DNA of 10,537 nucleotides from an uncultured Gemella sp. (GTDB lineage Bacteria; Bacillota; Bacilli; Staphylococcales; Gemellaceae): the NCBI GenBank assembly GCA_927911695.1, contig CAKMQO010000237.1, positions 1-10,537 on the forward strand, in the 5' to 3' direction. The notes below the pieces were generated by a model. The model worked only from the letters and a program-made list of their open reading frames with translations. It did not search any database and had not been told where the DNA came from. A program made the translations under genes and the position numbers. How positions within the stretch are numbered: the first letter of the stretch is position 1; each line of letters opens with the position of its first letter. Below, in pieces: positions 1 to 7,457 of this stretch.

Positions 1-61
1 CTAAAATACTCCCCATAGGAGTTGAAATTAAACTAGTTACTATCTTCATCATTGTATTCAT
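1..61 (-). CDS. Partial unrecognised gene, N-terminal 20 codons only
   Basis: Reading leftward, an ATG at 61-59 is preceded by a strong AGGAGG ribosome binding site about 8 bases upstream, and the frame stays open to the window edge. The visible peptide is MNTMMKIVTSLISTPMGSIL, with no charged residue after Lys6, so it could be the start of a signal or membrane segment. I do not recognise it. The good Shine-Dalgarno makes a real start likely, but a 20-codon stretch could also be chance. It diverges from the walR operon, separated from it by degraded mobile-element DNA. Confidence 0.45.
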   Translation of the reverse strand, partial: MNTMMKIVTSLISTPMGSIL

Positions 62-117
62 CGTCTTTTCCTCCTATATTTGACATATATAATACATTTA
101 TCCAACAATAGCCAACT

Positions 118-296
118 GGGGCTGACCCAAAAGTCCTAAAATGTAATTAAAAGTTCACATGAAAACTCATAGATACAGTGGTTTATTGATATCTAAATTC
201 GCTTTATAAAAGCTTTTTAGATATCTAATAAGCTGTGCGGGGGTGACTCGACAAAATCGATTTCTTTGAAATCACGATTTTTGAGTCACTCTCACT
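118..296. repeat. MITE-like hairpin-rich segment with imperfect terminal inverted repeats
   Basis: The left edge reads GCTGACCCAAAAG (from 121). The reverse complement of the right edge reads AGTGACTCAAAAA (from about 290), which gives imperfect terminal inverted repeats. Inside are two strong hairpins. One spans 175-236, with core arms GATATCTAAA and TTTAGATATC. The other spans 243-289, with GATTTC-TTT-GAAATC at its tip and GTGACTC/GAGTCAC at its base. No reading frame is present. This resembles a miniature element or the non-coding end of an insertion sequence, and a transposase remnant lies 60 bases away. No target-site duplication was identified, so the boundaries are approximate. Confidence 0.4.
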
Positions 297-352
297 CTAA
301 AATATCACGAAAACCATATGTAATCAATATGTAAGTCTAAATAATACATTTT

Positions 353-615
353 CTAAAAATTAATCATTATATATGATATAATATAAGGGTTAGACACTTT
401 AGTTCCATCATATTTTTTTATTCCAACGCATTAAAGATGCTTTAGAAAGTTTGTAACGTCTACAGATAAAGCTAATAGAGTTTTTATTTCTATATGTTTT
501 TACCGTGGCTAATCTTGTTTCTAAAGTATGAGGTATATATAGTTGTGTTTTTTTGGTAAGTTTTCTGTTATAGTAGTTTTCATAAGAGTAAATTCCTTTT
601 TTTTTGATTTGTCAT
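353..615 (-). pseudogene. Truncated transposase N-terminus (helix-turn-helix domain)
   Basis: On the minus strand the translation contains YIPHTLETRLATVKTYR, then CRRYKLSKASLMRWNKK, then YDGTK. This is the pattern of the N-terminal helix-turn-helix domain of IS3/IS481-type transposases and integrases: a recruitment helix, a CRRY..SKASL.RW HTH, then the DGTK.SL linker. The frame is continuous from an ATG at 615 only if a 9-A run (597-605 on the plus strand) and a 7-A run near 412-419 each lose one base. It then stops at 353 after about 86 codons, so the DDE catalytic domain is absent. No clear ribosome binding site precedes the ATG. It is a remnant and the family assignment is from motif memory only. 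Confidence 0.6.
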
Positions 616-641
616 AATTTCATTAAACAGGATTTACTCTT
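584..641 (+). terminator. Long-loop hairpin with T-tract, possible terminator
   Basis: AAGAGTAAAT (584-593) pairs with ATTTACTCTT (632-641). CC/GG continues the stem past a one-base bulge. The loop is about 33 bases, and CTTTTTTTA follows directly on the plus strand. It could insulate the wal promoter from upstream transcription. It also overlaps the start of the transposase remnant, so it may instead be a sub-terminal repeat of that element. The loop is long for a classical intrinsic terminator. Confidence 0.4.
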
Positions 642-710
642 CTTTTTTTATATTTTGTCTCACATCAATTGTAACACTACACTGATAGAGAGTTAATCGT
701 TTGCTTAAAG

Positions 711-740
711 TTGTAACTTCATAAGAAAAAATGATATAAT
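711..740 (+). promoter_or_regulatory. Sigma-A promoter of the walRK-yycHI operon
   Basis: A -35 TTGTAA (711-716) and a perfect -10 TATAAT (735-740) are separated by 18 bases, with an extended -10 TG at 732-733. Transcription would start near 747, leaving an AT-rich leader of about 135 bases before walR. Two TGTAAC half-sites (670-675 and 712-717) are present, but no properly spaced WalR direct repeat is seen, so autoregulation is not supported by the sequence. Confidence 0.65.
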
Positions 741-881
741 ATTGATAACTATGTATATACTCATGGTGATGAGAAGATACAGGTTAAAAAATAAAAAGTA
801 TACTCAAAAAAATGTTTTATAAAAAATATAATTAGGAATATATATTATTTAATACTTAGTATAAATCTAAGGAGGAAGAAA

Positions 882-1586
882 ATGGCAGAATATAAAATAC
901 TAGTAGTCGATGATGAAGAACCGATTGCTAATATACTAGAGTTTAATTTGAAAAAAGAAGGTTACGATGTAATCGTCGCTAATGATGGAGAAAAAGCGGT
1001 AGAACTTGCTTTTAATGATAATCCGGATTTAATCTTATTAGATTTAATGTTACCTAAAAAAGATGGGATGGAAGTGTGTAGGGAAGTACGTGCTAAGAAA
1101 AATATTCCAATCATTATGTTAACAGCGAAAAATAGTGAGATTGATAAAGTTCTTGGACTTGAGTTTGGAGCGGATGACTATGTAACTAAACCTTTCTCAA
1201 CACGTGAACTTATGGCAAGGGTTAAGGTAAACTTACGTCGTGTTACTAAGCAACAAGAAGAAGTTGCTGAAGAGAAAAATGGTGGAGATCTTGTGATTAA
1301 GGATATCGTTATTTATCCAGAAGCTTATGTTATTAAGAAAAATGGTGAAGAAATCGACTTAACACGTAGAGAATTTGATCTTTTCTATTACCTTGCACAA
1401 CACCGCGGACAAGTTTTAACACGTGAAAACTTACTGCAAACAGTGTGGGGTTATGACTACTTTGGAGATGTAAGAACTGTGGACGTGACTGTAAGAAGAT
1501 TACGTGAAAAAGTAGAAGATGATTCATCACAACCTGAATATATAATGACACGTCGTGGTGTTGGTTACTTTATAGGTGAAGAGTAA
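882..1586 (+). CDS. walR: WalR (YycF/VicR) cell-wall response regulator
   Basis: OmpR/PhoB-family response regulator of the WalRK system, which controls cell-wall hydrolase and envelope genes in low-GC Gram-positives. It has 234 residues, the usual length. The receiver domain (about 3-118) shows the acidic pair D10-D11, the phospho-acceptor D54 in [10 protein letters not shown]81 and K103 in YVTKPFS. The C-terminal winged-helix domain (about 135-230) has the hallmark [19 protein letters not shown], then [10 protein letters not shown] and TRRGVGYF, which are nearly identical to Bacillus and Staphylococcus WalR. The start is set by AAGGAGG (869-875), six bases before the ATG. It is the first gene of the operon and its TAA overlaps the walK start as TAATG. 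The frame is intact. Confidence 0.97.
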   Translation: MAEYKILVVDDEEPIANILEFNLKKEGYDVIVANDGEKAVELAFNDNPDLILLDLMLPKKDGMEVCREVRAKKNIPIIMLTAKNSEIDKVLGLEFGADDYVTKPFSTRELMARVKVNLRRVTKQQEEVAEEKNGGDLVIKDIVIYPEAYVIKKNGEEIDLTRREFDLFYYLAQHRGQVLTRENLLQTVWGYDYFGDVRTVDVTVRRLREKVEDDSSQPEYIMTRRGVGYFIGEE

Positions 1587-3512
1587 TGAGTTTTTTCGAG
1601 AAGAGATTTAAGAAAAGATTCTTTTCATCAATTCGAACTAAGTTCGTAATAGTTTATGTTTTAGTTAACATAATATCATTGCAACTTATCGGATTGTTCT
1701 TTACAACGCAATTAAGAAATAGTAATGTAAATACATTTGAACAAAATATTATTGAACAAGAAAAAATCTTAAACTACCATGTTCGTGAGGAATTAGAAAA
1801 AGCTAGTGGTAGTGGAGGAGATACTTCGAAAGTTCTTGATGATACTGGTGCTCAAGAGGAGTCTACAAAGAGTAATAAAGATTCGAAAAGTGGGATAGCT
1901 AAACTAGTTAGTGAATTTAATATTCAAAAGTTATTATTAGTAAATGTCATAGATAATGATTCGAAAATCATAGCGACTTCTTCAAAAAATGGAAATGATG
2001 AATATCTTGCGAAAAGGTCGTTTGATCCACTTGTAAGTCAGGTTATTAAGACTGGTGAGAGTACTAAACAGATTCAAAATAATGCTGATAGTAATAAGCG
2101 TGTATGGATCTATGTGAGTCCTGTTAAAAAGGATAATGAAGTTGTCGGTGTAATCTCGCTTATGGCTGATATAGAAAGTGTTTATCAGGAGGTAAATAGT
2201 ATTTCTAAAATCTTCATAGTGGGAACTATCCTATCGATATTAATTACTACAGTTATAGGATTCGTGGCATCAAAAACGGTGACAAGTTCTATAGAGAAGA
2301 TGAGTTCTCAAGTTAAGAAGATGGCTTTAGGAAACTACGGTACGGTAGTCGGAATAGATGCAGATGATGAAATTGGGGATTTGGCGAAAGTGTTCAACCA
2401 AATTTCTAAAAGAATCGAAGAAGAACAAGCTGTAACTGAGACTGAACGTAGGAAACTTGCGACGATTATCGAAAGTATGATGGATGGGATTATTACAACG
2501 GACAATAACGGTAGAATAATCCTTATAAATACAAGTGCTGAGGATATGCTAGGTGGTCGTAATGATGAAATTTTCATCGGAAAAGATGTTCTGAAAATTC
2601 TTAATATTACTGAATATGAGAGTATAGAAGAAATATTAGAAGCGGAAGACAGTCTTCTGGTAAATGCTTCAAAAAGTGATGAAGAATTACTTTTGCGTGC
2701 GGAAATTTCTAAGATAGAAAAAGAAGATAAAGAAGATTTAACTCAGATGTCAACCGAGCTAGAGGGATATATTATTGTTCTTTATGACGTAACAGATCAA
2801 GAACGTCAAGAAAAAGAAGTCGTGAATTCGTATCGACTGTATCTCACGAACTTCGTACACCTCTAACGACGATGAACAGTTATATCGAAGCGTTAGAAGA
2901 GGGTGTGCTTGAAGATAAGGAACTTGCTCCGCAGTTTATCGATACTATTCATAAAGAGACTACTCGTATGATAAGAATGGTAAATGAATTGATGCAACTT
3001 GGTAAGATGGATATCAAAGAAGAGCATTATGAAAAAGAGTTTATTGATATAAATAAAATGCTTGAGCAGATTACCGATAGATTTGCTCTAACGCATCCTG
3101 AGAAAAACTTTATAAAACATATTCCTAAGAGCCCGATATTCGTAGAAGGTGACCAGGATAAACTTACACAGGTGTTTGATAATATTGTTAATAACGCAAT
3201 AAAATATTCTCCAATGGTAAGAATATCACAGTAAGGGTTAGGCAAAATTATCACCATAATAGGGTGAGTATTTCTATTAAAGATGAAGGTGTAGGAATTC
3301 CATTAGTGCATATTGATAAGATCTTTAATAGGTTCTATAGGGTTGATAAGAGTAGGCAGAGAAGTATGGGAGGAACAGGTTTAGGATTAGCGTTAGCTAA
3401 GACTATTGTAGAGGCCCATAAAGGTCGTATTTGGGCGCAAAGTAGAGAAGGATATGGAAGTATAATATTTGTAACACTACCTTGTGAACAAATTGATGAT
3501 GAATGGTTATAG
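1586..3512 (+). CDS. walK: WalK (YycG/VicK) sensor histidine kinase, frame broken twice
   Basis: Membrane sensor kinase partner of WalR. If repaired it is about 642 residues. In order it has TM1 (about 20-40), an extracytoplasmic sensor with a Ser/Gly/Asp-rich stretch, TM2 (about 208-229), HAMP, a PAS domain (about 290-400), an H-box [13 protein letters not shown] with phospho-accepting His about 421, an N-box [13 protein letters not shown]1 DEGVGIP, the F-box, and G2 GGTGLGLA. The first frame runs 1586-2866 and ends in nonsense. The H-box reads only in another frame, and one missing base near 2818-2819 (GAAGTCGTG, probably once GAACGTCGTG) explains this. A second missing base near 3213-3215 (CCAATGG, probably CCAAATGG) moves the ATPase G-boxes to the third frame, which ends at 3512. 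Either the sequence has errors or the kinase is inactivated; the key motifs are all conserved. Confidence 0.9.
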
Positions 3513-3523
3513 AGGTAAATAAT

Positions 3524-4838
3524 ATGAGAGGTAAAAGGAAAGAAACTGTTAAATCAGTCGTATTAGGAATACTTGTTCTAATGAGTTTAACACTATCTTA
3601 TCTTATTATTACTTATCAACCAGATTATGAGATTTTCACTAAGAGAACTACTCAAAAATCAGTAGAGTCAAATAAAAAATAGTCTTTTGAATTTCTTGAT
3701 TCCAGATAGTGTCGTGAAAAACTATGAAGGATCAAGAGAAGAAGCGATAGTTCAGAACTCTATAACAAAGGTAGCTAGTGTCGATGCTATTAAAAACAAA
3801 AAAGTGTTGAAAGATTTGTTATTGGTAATCTCAGATAGTGAGAGTACAGAATCTAGAGTTAGGAATAGAAATATCGAGGATATTACATCGAATAATGTTG
3901 AAAAAATACTGATAAATTATCAGGTGACCCTGGATTCCGCTTTAGTAAAACCGTTGTTCTTCTCTGAAGAAAATTCTAATATAAGCTTAGAATTTGATAC
4001 GATAGTTTTACTAAAAGATAGACCGAATATGATTTATCTGTATAAAAAAAGATGATAAAAACTATCTGCAGATTACTCTAAAAGAAGAAATCTATGGTAA
4101 ATAAACACTATGTTTAATGAGAAGAAACAGAGTTATGCTAAATATAGTTTGAATAATAGGTTTATCTATTTAAAAGAATCTGATGAAGACAATGTTATAG
4201 ATGAATATAGTGCTGAAGACGTAAACTTAAACAAACTGGCTAAGGATATATTTGAGAAAAAAGATAATCTTAGAATAAGTAATGAAGATGAAGTGACCGA
4301 TGGTTATGGAATTTTAAGATCTATAAATAATAGATTATTATATACAAATCCATCCAATGAAGGTGGAAAAGAAGTTGGAGCTACTGTAGCTATAAATAAT
4401 ACTATGAGCTTTTTAGAGTTAGGTTATGTAGGGGATACGAATTATCAACTTACTACTGCTTTAGAAGGGATTACTATTTTCCAAGAAGCTCATAAGGAGT
4501 CTATAGCCTTTAGTAAAGATGGTTTTGCTGATATTATTTCTGAGGACAATAGTAGTGGGATATATAAGCTGACATCACCGAAAAAACTTACGAAAACTTA
4601 TCTTTCATCAAAAGAAGCGGAACTGTATTCTGTTGAAAAGACTGAATATGTGATTAATTATCTTTATGAAAAAGTCAATCTTAAAGAGATAGGTGATATA
4701 GTTTTAGGATATGATAAAGTTTATAATAAAGATAGAAATAGTTTTAGTTATGTACCAGCGTGGTATGTAAAATATAATGATAGATATGTGAGTTTTAAAA
4801 AGTTAAAAGAAATGATAGACAAGGGAGAGAGACTATGA
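3524..4838 (+). CDS. yycH: YycH (WalH) membrane regulator of WalK, frame broken three times
   Basis: YycH is a single-pass membrane protein that works with YycI to modulate WalK. The ATG at 3524 follows AGAGGT at 3511-3516, eleven bases after the walK stop. The N-terminus has a short basic stretch and one transmembrane helix (about residues 11-31, VVLGILVLMSLTLSYLIITY), followed by an extracytoplasmic domain. The frame stops at 3682. It resumes after one extra base in the A run at 3674-3679, breaks again at the 7-A run 4044-4050 (one extra base), and is restored by one missing base near 4101-4105. The last open stretch ends at 4838. Repaired, it has about 437 residues, close to Bacillus YycH (about 455). 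Identity rests mainly on operon position, topology and size, since the family is poorly conserved. Confidence 0.8.
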
Positions 4839-5635
4839 ACTGGGGTAAAATGAAGACGTTATTTATTTATCTATTCATTGCGCTTAATGCTGTCTTGTTA
4901 ACATTTTATGTATACACTGTTCAGAAAAACAAAACAGAAATAGTTCAAGAAAAAGAAATAATCGAGCGTGCTATGAAAAATGACAATATAACTGTAGAGG
5001 ATAACGCCACAAAACGTGATAATCTTGGTTATGTGAATGTGACAATCTCAGATTTGAAAGAAGTTCGAAAAGAAGAGAATGGTCTAAAGTACGAAGTTGA
5101 AAATGTAGATAAAACATCTATGTTAAAAGTCAGTTCTGAAAATGCTATTACAAATGTAAATAAAGGTAGCTATAAAGCGGAATTAGAATCATTCTTGCTA
5201 GAAAAGATGAAGCTTAGTGCAAATTATATTTTTTCTAGTTATAATTCATCAAAAAATGAAGTTATTTTTGAACAACAAATAGATAGTTTTAGGGTGTTTT
5301 CGAATAAAAATGCGAGAATAGTCTTTAGTGTTGAGAGTAATGGAGATATCAAGAACTTTACTCTAACGAGTGTTTCAAATATAAGAAAAGATAAGAATGA
5401 AACGTTAGTACCATCTAGTCAAGCAATAAATAGACTATATCACGAAGACTTGATTCCTAAAAACTGTCGTGTTCGTACTACTTTAGGGTATTATACCTAT
5501 ATTTCACAAACGGAAAATCAAGTGTTGATACCAACTTGGAATGTAGAAATAAGTGATAAAGATGGACGAGTTAGCAACTACTATGTAGATGCAATAAACC
5601 TAAATGTACTGAACAGAAAAGGGCATAGCTCATAG
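4835..5635 (+). CDS. yycI: YycI (WalI) membrane regulator of WalK
   Basis: Intact 266-residue protein, similar in size to Bacillus YycI (about 280). A short cytoplasmic N-terminus starting MNWGKMKT leads into one transmembrane helix (about 8-28, LFIYLFIALNAVLLTFYVY), followed by an extracytoplasmic domain. The MNWxxxKT start with a single N-terminal anchor is typical of YycI. It overlaps yycH by four bases (ATGA), and GGGAGAG (4824-4830) supplies the ribosome binding site. With YycH it forms the heteromeric complex that contacts the WalK transmembrane region. It is the last gene of the operon here, and a strong hairpin follows. Confidence 0.88.
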   Translation: MNWGKMKTLFIYLFIALNAVLLTFYVYTVQKNKTEIVQEKEIIERAMKNDNITVEDNATKRDNLGYVNVTISDLKEVRKEENGLKYEVENVDKTSMLKVSSENAITNVNKGSYKAELESFLLEKMKLSANYIFSSYNSSKNEVIFEQQIDSFRVFSNKNARIVFSVESNGDIKNFTLTSVSNIRKDKNETLVPSSQAINRLYHEDLIPKNCRVRTTLGYYTYISQTENQVLIPTWNVEISDKDGRVSNYYVDAINLNVLNRKGHSS

Positions 5636-5655
5636 ATAGGTATCTAAAAATAAAG

Positions 5656-5697
5656 AAAAAAACTATTCGTTGTGATAAGTACAACGAATAGTTTTTT
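5656..5697. terminator. Bidirectional terminator between yycI and dps
   Basis: AACTATTCGTTGT (5661-5673) pairs perfectly with ACAACGAATAGTT (5681-5693) around the loop GATAAGT. The stem is flanked by A-rich sequence on the left and T-rich sequence on the right, so it can end transcription from yycI (plus) and from dps (minus). Confidence 0.9.
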
Positions 5698-5706
5698 ATG
5701 TATTAT

Positions 5707-6138
5707 TCAGCTAAGTAAGCTTTTAGCATCCAAACATTTTTTTTCTAATTGAGTTTTTAGACCTAAAGCTAAGTCAGAAGTACCTTGATCTCCTTCTTCT
5801 TCAGCAACGCTCATAAGGTTAGTAAGATCTTTGATTAATAATTCGAAGTCGTGGAATACAGCTGCAACCATTTCAGAAGTTGTTTCTTGTTCAGTTGCTT
5901 CTTGGATTGTTGCGATTTCTAATGCACCTTTAAGTGTAGAAACTGGACGACCTCCAATTGCTAATAATCTTTCAGCAGCCTCATCTAAAGATTCAGTTGT
6001 GTAGTTATAGTAGTTTTCAAATACTTCGTGTAGTGTGTAGAAGCTACGTCCTTTTACATACCAGTGGAAGCTGTGTAATTTTGTGTATAATACTGTTAAG
6101 TTAGCAACAAGTTTGTTTAATTCTGTTGTACGTGTCAT
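5707..6138 (-). CDS. dps: Dps-family ferritin-like DNA-protection protein
   Basis: Dodecameric mini-ferritin that oxidises Fe(II) with peroxide and stores iron, and may bind DNA. It has 143 residues and an intact frame. The ferroxidase centre that forms at the subunit interface is visible: H25 and H37 (LHSFHWYVKG..FYTLHE), then D52 and E56 (ESLDEAAERLL), followed by the conserved GGRP loop. This matches the H31/H43/D58/E62 pattern of Listeria-type Dps. The start ATG is preceded by AAAGGAG (6149-6155). It has its own promoter and converges on the wal operon. Peroxide or iron control by a Fur/PerR-type protein is common for the family, and a related palindrome lies upstream. Confidence 0.95.
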   Translation of the reverse strand: MTRTTELNKLVANLTVLYTKLHSFHWYVKGRSFYTLHEVFENYYNYTTESLDEAAERLLAIGGRPVSTLKGALEIATIQEATEQETTSEMVAAVFHDFELLIKDLTNLMSVAEEEGDQGTSDLALGLKTQLEKKCLDAKSLLS

Positions 6139-6175
6139 ATTAATGTCTCTCCTTTATTTTTGAATTTATGCTTAA

Positions 6176-6204
6176 ATTATAGCACTATGAATTTCTTATG
6201 TAAA
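6176..6204 (-). promoter_or_regulatory. Promoter of dps
   Basis: On the minus strand a -35 TTTACA (6204-6199) and a perfect -10 TATAAT (6181-6176) are separated by exactly 17 bases, with an extended TG before the -10. The leader to the dps ATG is about 30 bases. This is one of the best promoters in the window. Confidence 0.8.
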
Positions 6205-6228
6205 GTTAATAAGCTCATAAAAGTTATT

Positions 6229-6241
6229 GAGAATTATTCTC
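6229..6241. promoter_or_regulatory. GAGAAT-T-ATTCTC palindrome upstream of dps, Fur/PerR-like
   Basis: This is a perfect 6-1-6 inverted repeat about 25 bases upstream of the dps -35. Its spacing is that of the 7-1-7 Fur/PerR box core, and it differs from GATAAT-N-ATTATC by one symmetric base per arm. Dps/MrgA genes are classic PerR targets, so an operator role is plausible, but its position upstream of the promoter is not ideal for simple repression. Confidence 0.35.
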
Positions 6242-6290
6242 TAAAAAGAATGTTGATTTAGCAATGTTTCCTGAGGAGAAGAAATATAAA

Positions 6291-6305
6291 TGATAATCGA
6301 TATCA
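6291..6305. promoter_or_regulatory. Fur-box-like site TGATAATCGATATCA
   Basis: This site matches the 7-1-7 Fur-type consensus TGATAAT-N-ATTATCA at 12 of 14 arm positions by eye. It lies between the divergent dps and yidD promoters, about 33 bases upstream of the yidD -35. It could serve either gene or neither. There is no proof of function. Confidence 0.35.
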
Positions 6306-6337
6306 TATATAGTGGGTATATTTTTTGATTTAAAAAT

Positions 6338-6366
6338 TTGAAATAAACTTCATTAGTTGATAAAAT
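6338..6366 (+). promoter_or_regulatory. Promoter of yidD
   Basis: A -35 TTGAAA (6338-6343) and a -10 TAAAAT (6361-6366) are separated by 17 bases, with TG at 6358-6359 as an extended -10. The leader is short, and AAAGGGG (6375-6381) lies eight bases before the yidD ATG. Confidence 0.65.
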
Positions 6367-6389
6367 AAAGAGCGAAAGGGGTAGAATCT

Positions 6390-6641
6390 ATGGCAAGATT
6401 GTGCATATTTTTAATAAACTTGTATAGGAAATATATATCGCGTTATACAAGACCGACGTGTAGATTTTCTCCTACATGTTCAAGCTATGCTCTGGAAAGT
6501 TATAAGAGATTTGGTTTTTTCTTAGGTACATATTTAACTGTTAAGAGGTTATTAAAGTGTCATCCGCTATATAAAGGTGAGTACTTTGATAATGTGCCTT
6601 TATTTAAGAAAGATATATTCAAATTTGGAAGAAAAAAATAA
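6390..6641 (+). CDS. yidD: YidD membrane-protein insertion efficiency factor
   Basis: Small membrane-associated protein of the YidD (DUF37, formerly haemolysin-like) family, which assists YidC-dependent insertion of inner-membrane proteins. It has 83 residues, the usual size, with the family signature LYRKYIS......CRFSPTCSSYALE and later KRLLKCHPLYKGEYFDNVP. The three conserved cysteines and the CHP...G..D.VP block are present. The N-terminus is amphipathic and basic. The start is set by AAAGGGG. In many bacteria yidD sits in the rnpA-yidC cluster; here it is a single-gene unit with its own promoter and terminator, which is common in cocci. Confidence 0.95.
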   Translation: MARLCIFLINLYRKYISRYTRPTCRFSPTCSSYALESYKRFGFFLGTYLTVKRLLKCHPLYKGEYFDNVPLFKKDIFKFGRKK

Positions 6642-6674
6642 AGAGGCCGCTAAGTTTAGTAGCCTCTTTATTTT
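6635..6674 (+). terminator. Terminator of yidD
   Basis: AAATAAAGAGGC (6636-6647) pairs with GCCTCTTTATTT (6662-6673), followed by TTTT. The stem includes the yidD stop codon. The symmetric A/T flanks could also stop transcription arriving on the minus strand. Confidence 0.85.
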
Positions 6675-6782
6675 GGGCGAAATTGTTATTTGGATAAAAA
6701 TCAGGAATGTTTGATCATGTTTGCAGAACTAGAAGAAGTTCTCTTACAAAATAACTTTTCTAAAAATTTATCTAATTAAGGT

Positions 6783-6871
6783 ATTTGTACGGTAAATCCT
6801 CATAATTACCTACAAATATTAAATTATATTGCAAGTGCGCGGTAAATCCTCATAATTATCCACGAGTGCAA
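6783..6871. repeat. Two hairpins sharing an identical 20-base core
   Basis: The same core, CGGTAAATCCTCATAATTA, occurs at 6790-6808 and 6840-6858, 50 bases apart. Each copy lies within an inverted repeat. The first is ATTTGTA-c-GGTAA, loop ATCCTCATAA, TTACC-TACAAAT (6783-6817). The second has GGTAA facing TTATCC and outer arms TTGCA/TGCAA (6829-6871). The outer stems differ in sequence but still pair, while the loop is unchanged. No T-tract follows either hairpin, so these are not ordinary terminators. The pair lies between convergent yidD and the rhodanese gene. On the minus strand the loop shows TTATGAGGAT. Function unknown. Confidence 0.6.
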
Positions 6872-6882
6872 AGTTATTAATG

Positions 6883-7398
6883 TTATTTATCGATGCTATT
6901 TCCTGCATCTAACCATGCGGCAATTCCGCCCGGAAATCTATAGACATTTTTATAGCCAGCTTCTTTTGCTAAGACTGCTCCAACATGGCTTCTTTCACAA
7001 GCTACAAAACCACAGTATATAACTATTTTTTTGTCTTTGTTATCCCCTAGAGTTTTTAAAAATGCTTCTTTTTTCTTCTGGTTTTAAATCCTTCATTTCT
7101 TTTGGAAGACCAGCGTTAACAGCACCTTTAATTTTTGTTTTTTCAAATCGATCCGCAGGAATTGTATCAACTAGAATCATATCCTCTTTATTATCTATAG
7201 ATTTTTCAATTCATCTGCGCTAATCAGATTGTAATCCCCTGTTTTTGTTGCTTTAACTAGTTTTATAGCTGCCTTTTCTACTTCATTTTCTTTTCCGTCT
7301 TTTGCAGAACGATTAAGTCCATCTCCGCTACTACAACCTACTAAGGAAACTGAAAGTAAAATGCTAGATAAAGCTAGTGTAATTTTATTTTTTTTCAT
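6883..7398 (-). CDS. Lipoprotein with rhodanese-like domain, frame broken twice
   Basis: An extracytoplasmic, lipid-anchored single-domain rhodanese is predicted, possibly for sulfur transfer or thiol chemistry outside the membrane; the substrate is unknown. The signal peptide MKKNKITLALSSILLSVS ends in the lipobox LVGC with Cys22. A charged linker and the rhodanese start ISADELK follow, then ILVDTIPADRFEKTKIKGAVN, IVIYCGFVACERSHVGA with the likely catalytic Cys in CERSHVGA, and NVYRFPGGIAAWLDAG. About 171 residues if repaired. The frame breaks at the T5 run 7202-7206 (one base missing) and is restored at the T6 run 7069-7074 (one base extra), both as read on the plus strand. AAAGGAGG precedes the ATG. 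The stop is at 6885-6883. Confidence 0.82.
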
Positions 7399-7428
7399 TA
7401 AGTCCGTCCTCCTTTAACTTTCACTTTT

Positions 7429-7457
7429 ATTATAACATAAAAAATTACATATATAAA
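7429..7457 (-). promoter_or_regulatory. Promoter of the rhodanese lipoprotein gene
   Basis: On the minus strand a perfect -10 TATAAT (7434-7429) has an extended TG just upstream. A weak -35 TTTATA (7457-7452) lies 17 bases away. The leader to the ATG is about 30 bases. Confidence 0.5.

Noticed and set aside
361..390. TATAAT at 377-382 as a plus-strand promoter
   Set aside because: No credible -35 at 16-18 bases and no gene follows before the hairpin at 584-641; AT-rich chance match within transposase remnant DNA.
670..717. TGTAAC half-sites as a WalR box upstream of walR
   Set aside because: The WalR site needs two half-sites spaced by five bases; here they are about 42 bases apart.
6717..6779. 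Twenty-codon ORF MFAELEEVLLQNNFSKNLSN
   Set aside because: Only a weak AGGA upstream, no promoter, very short, and no recognisable family.
6783..6871. CRISPR array
   Set aside because: Only two repeat copies, each an imperfect hairpin, with no cas genes; spacing and symmetry do not fit.
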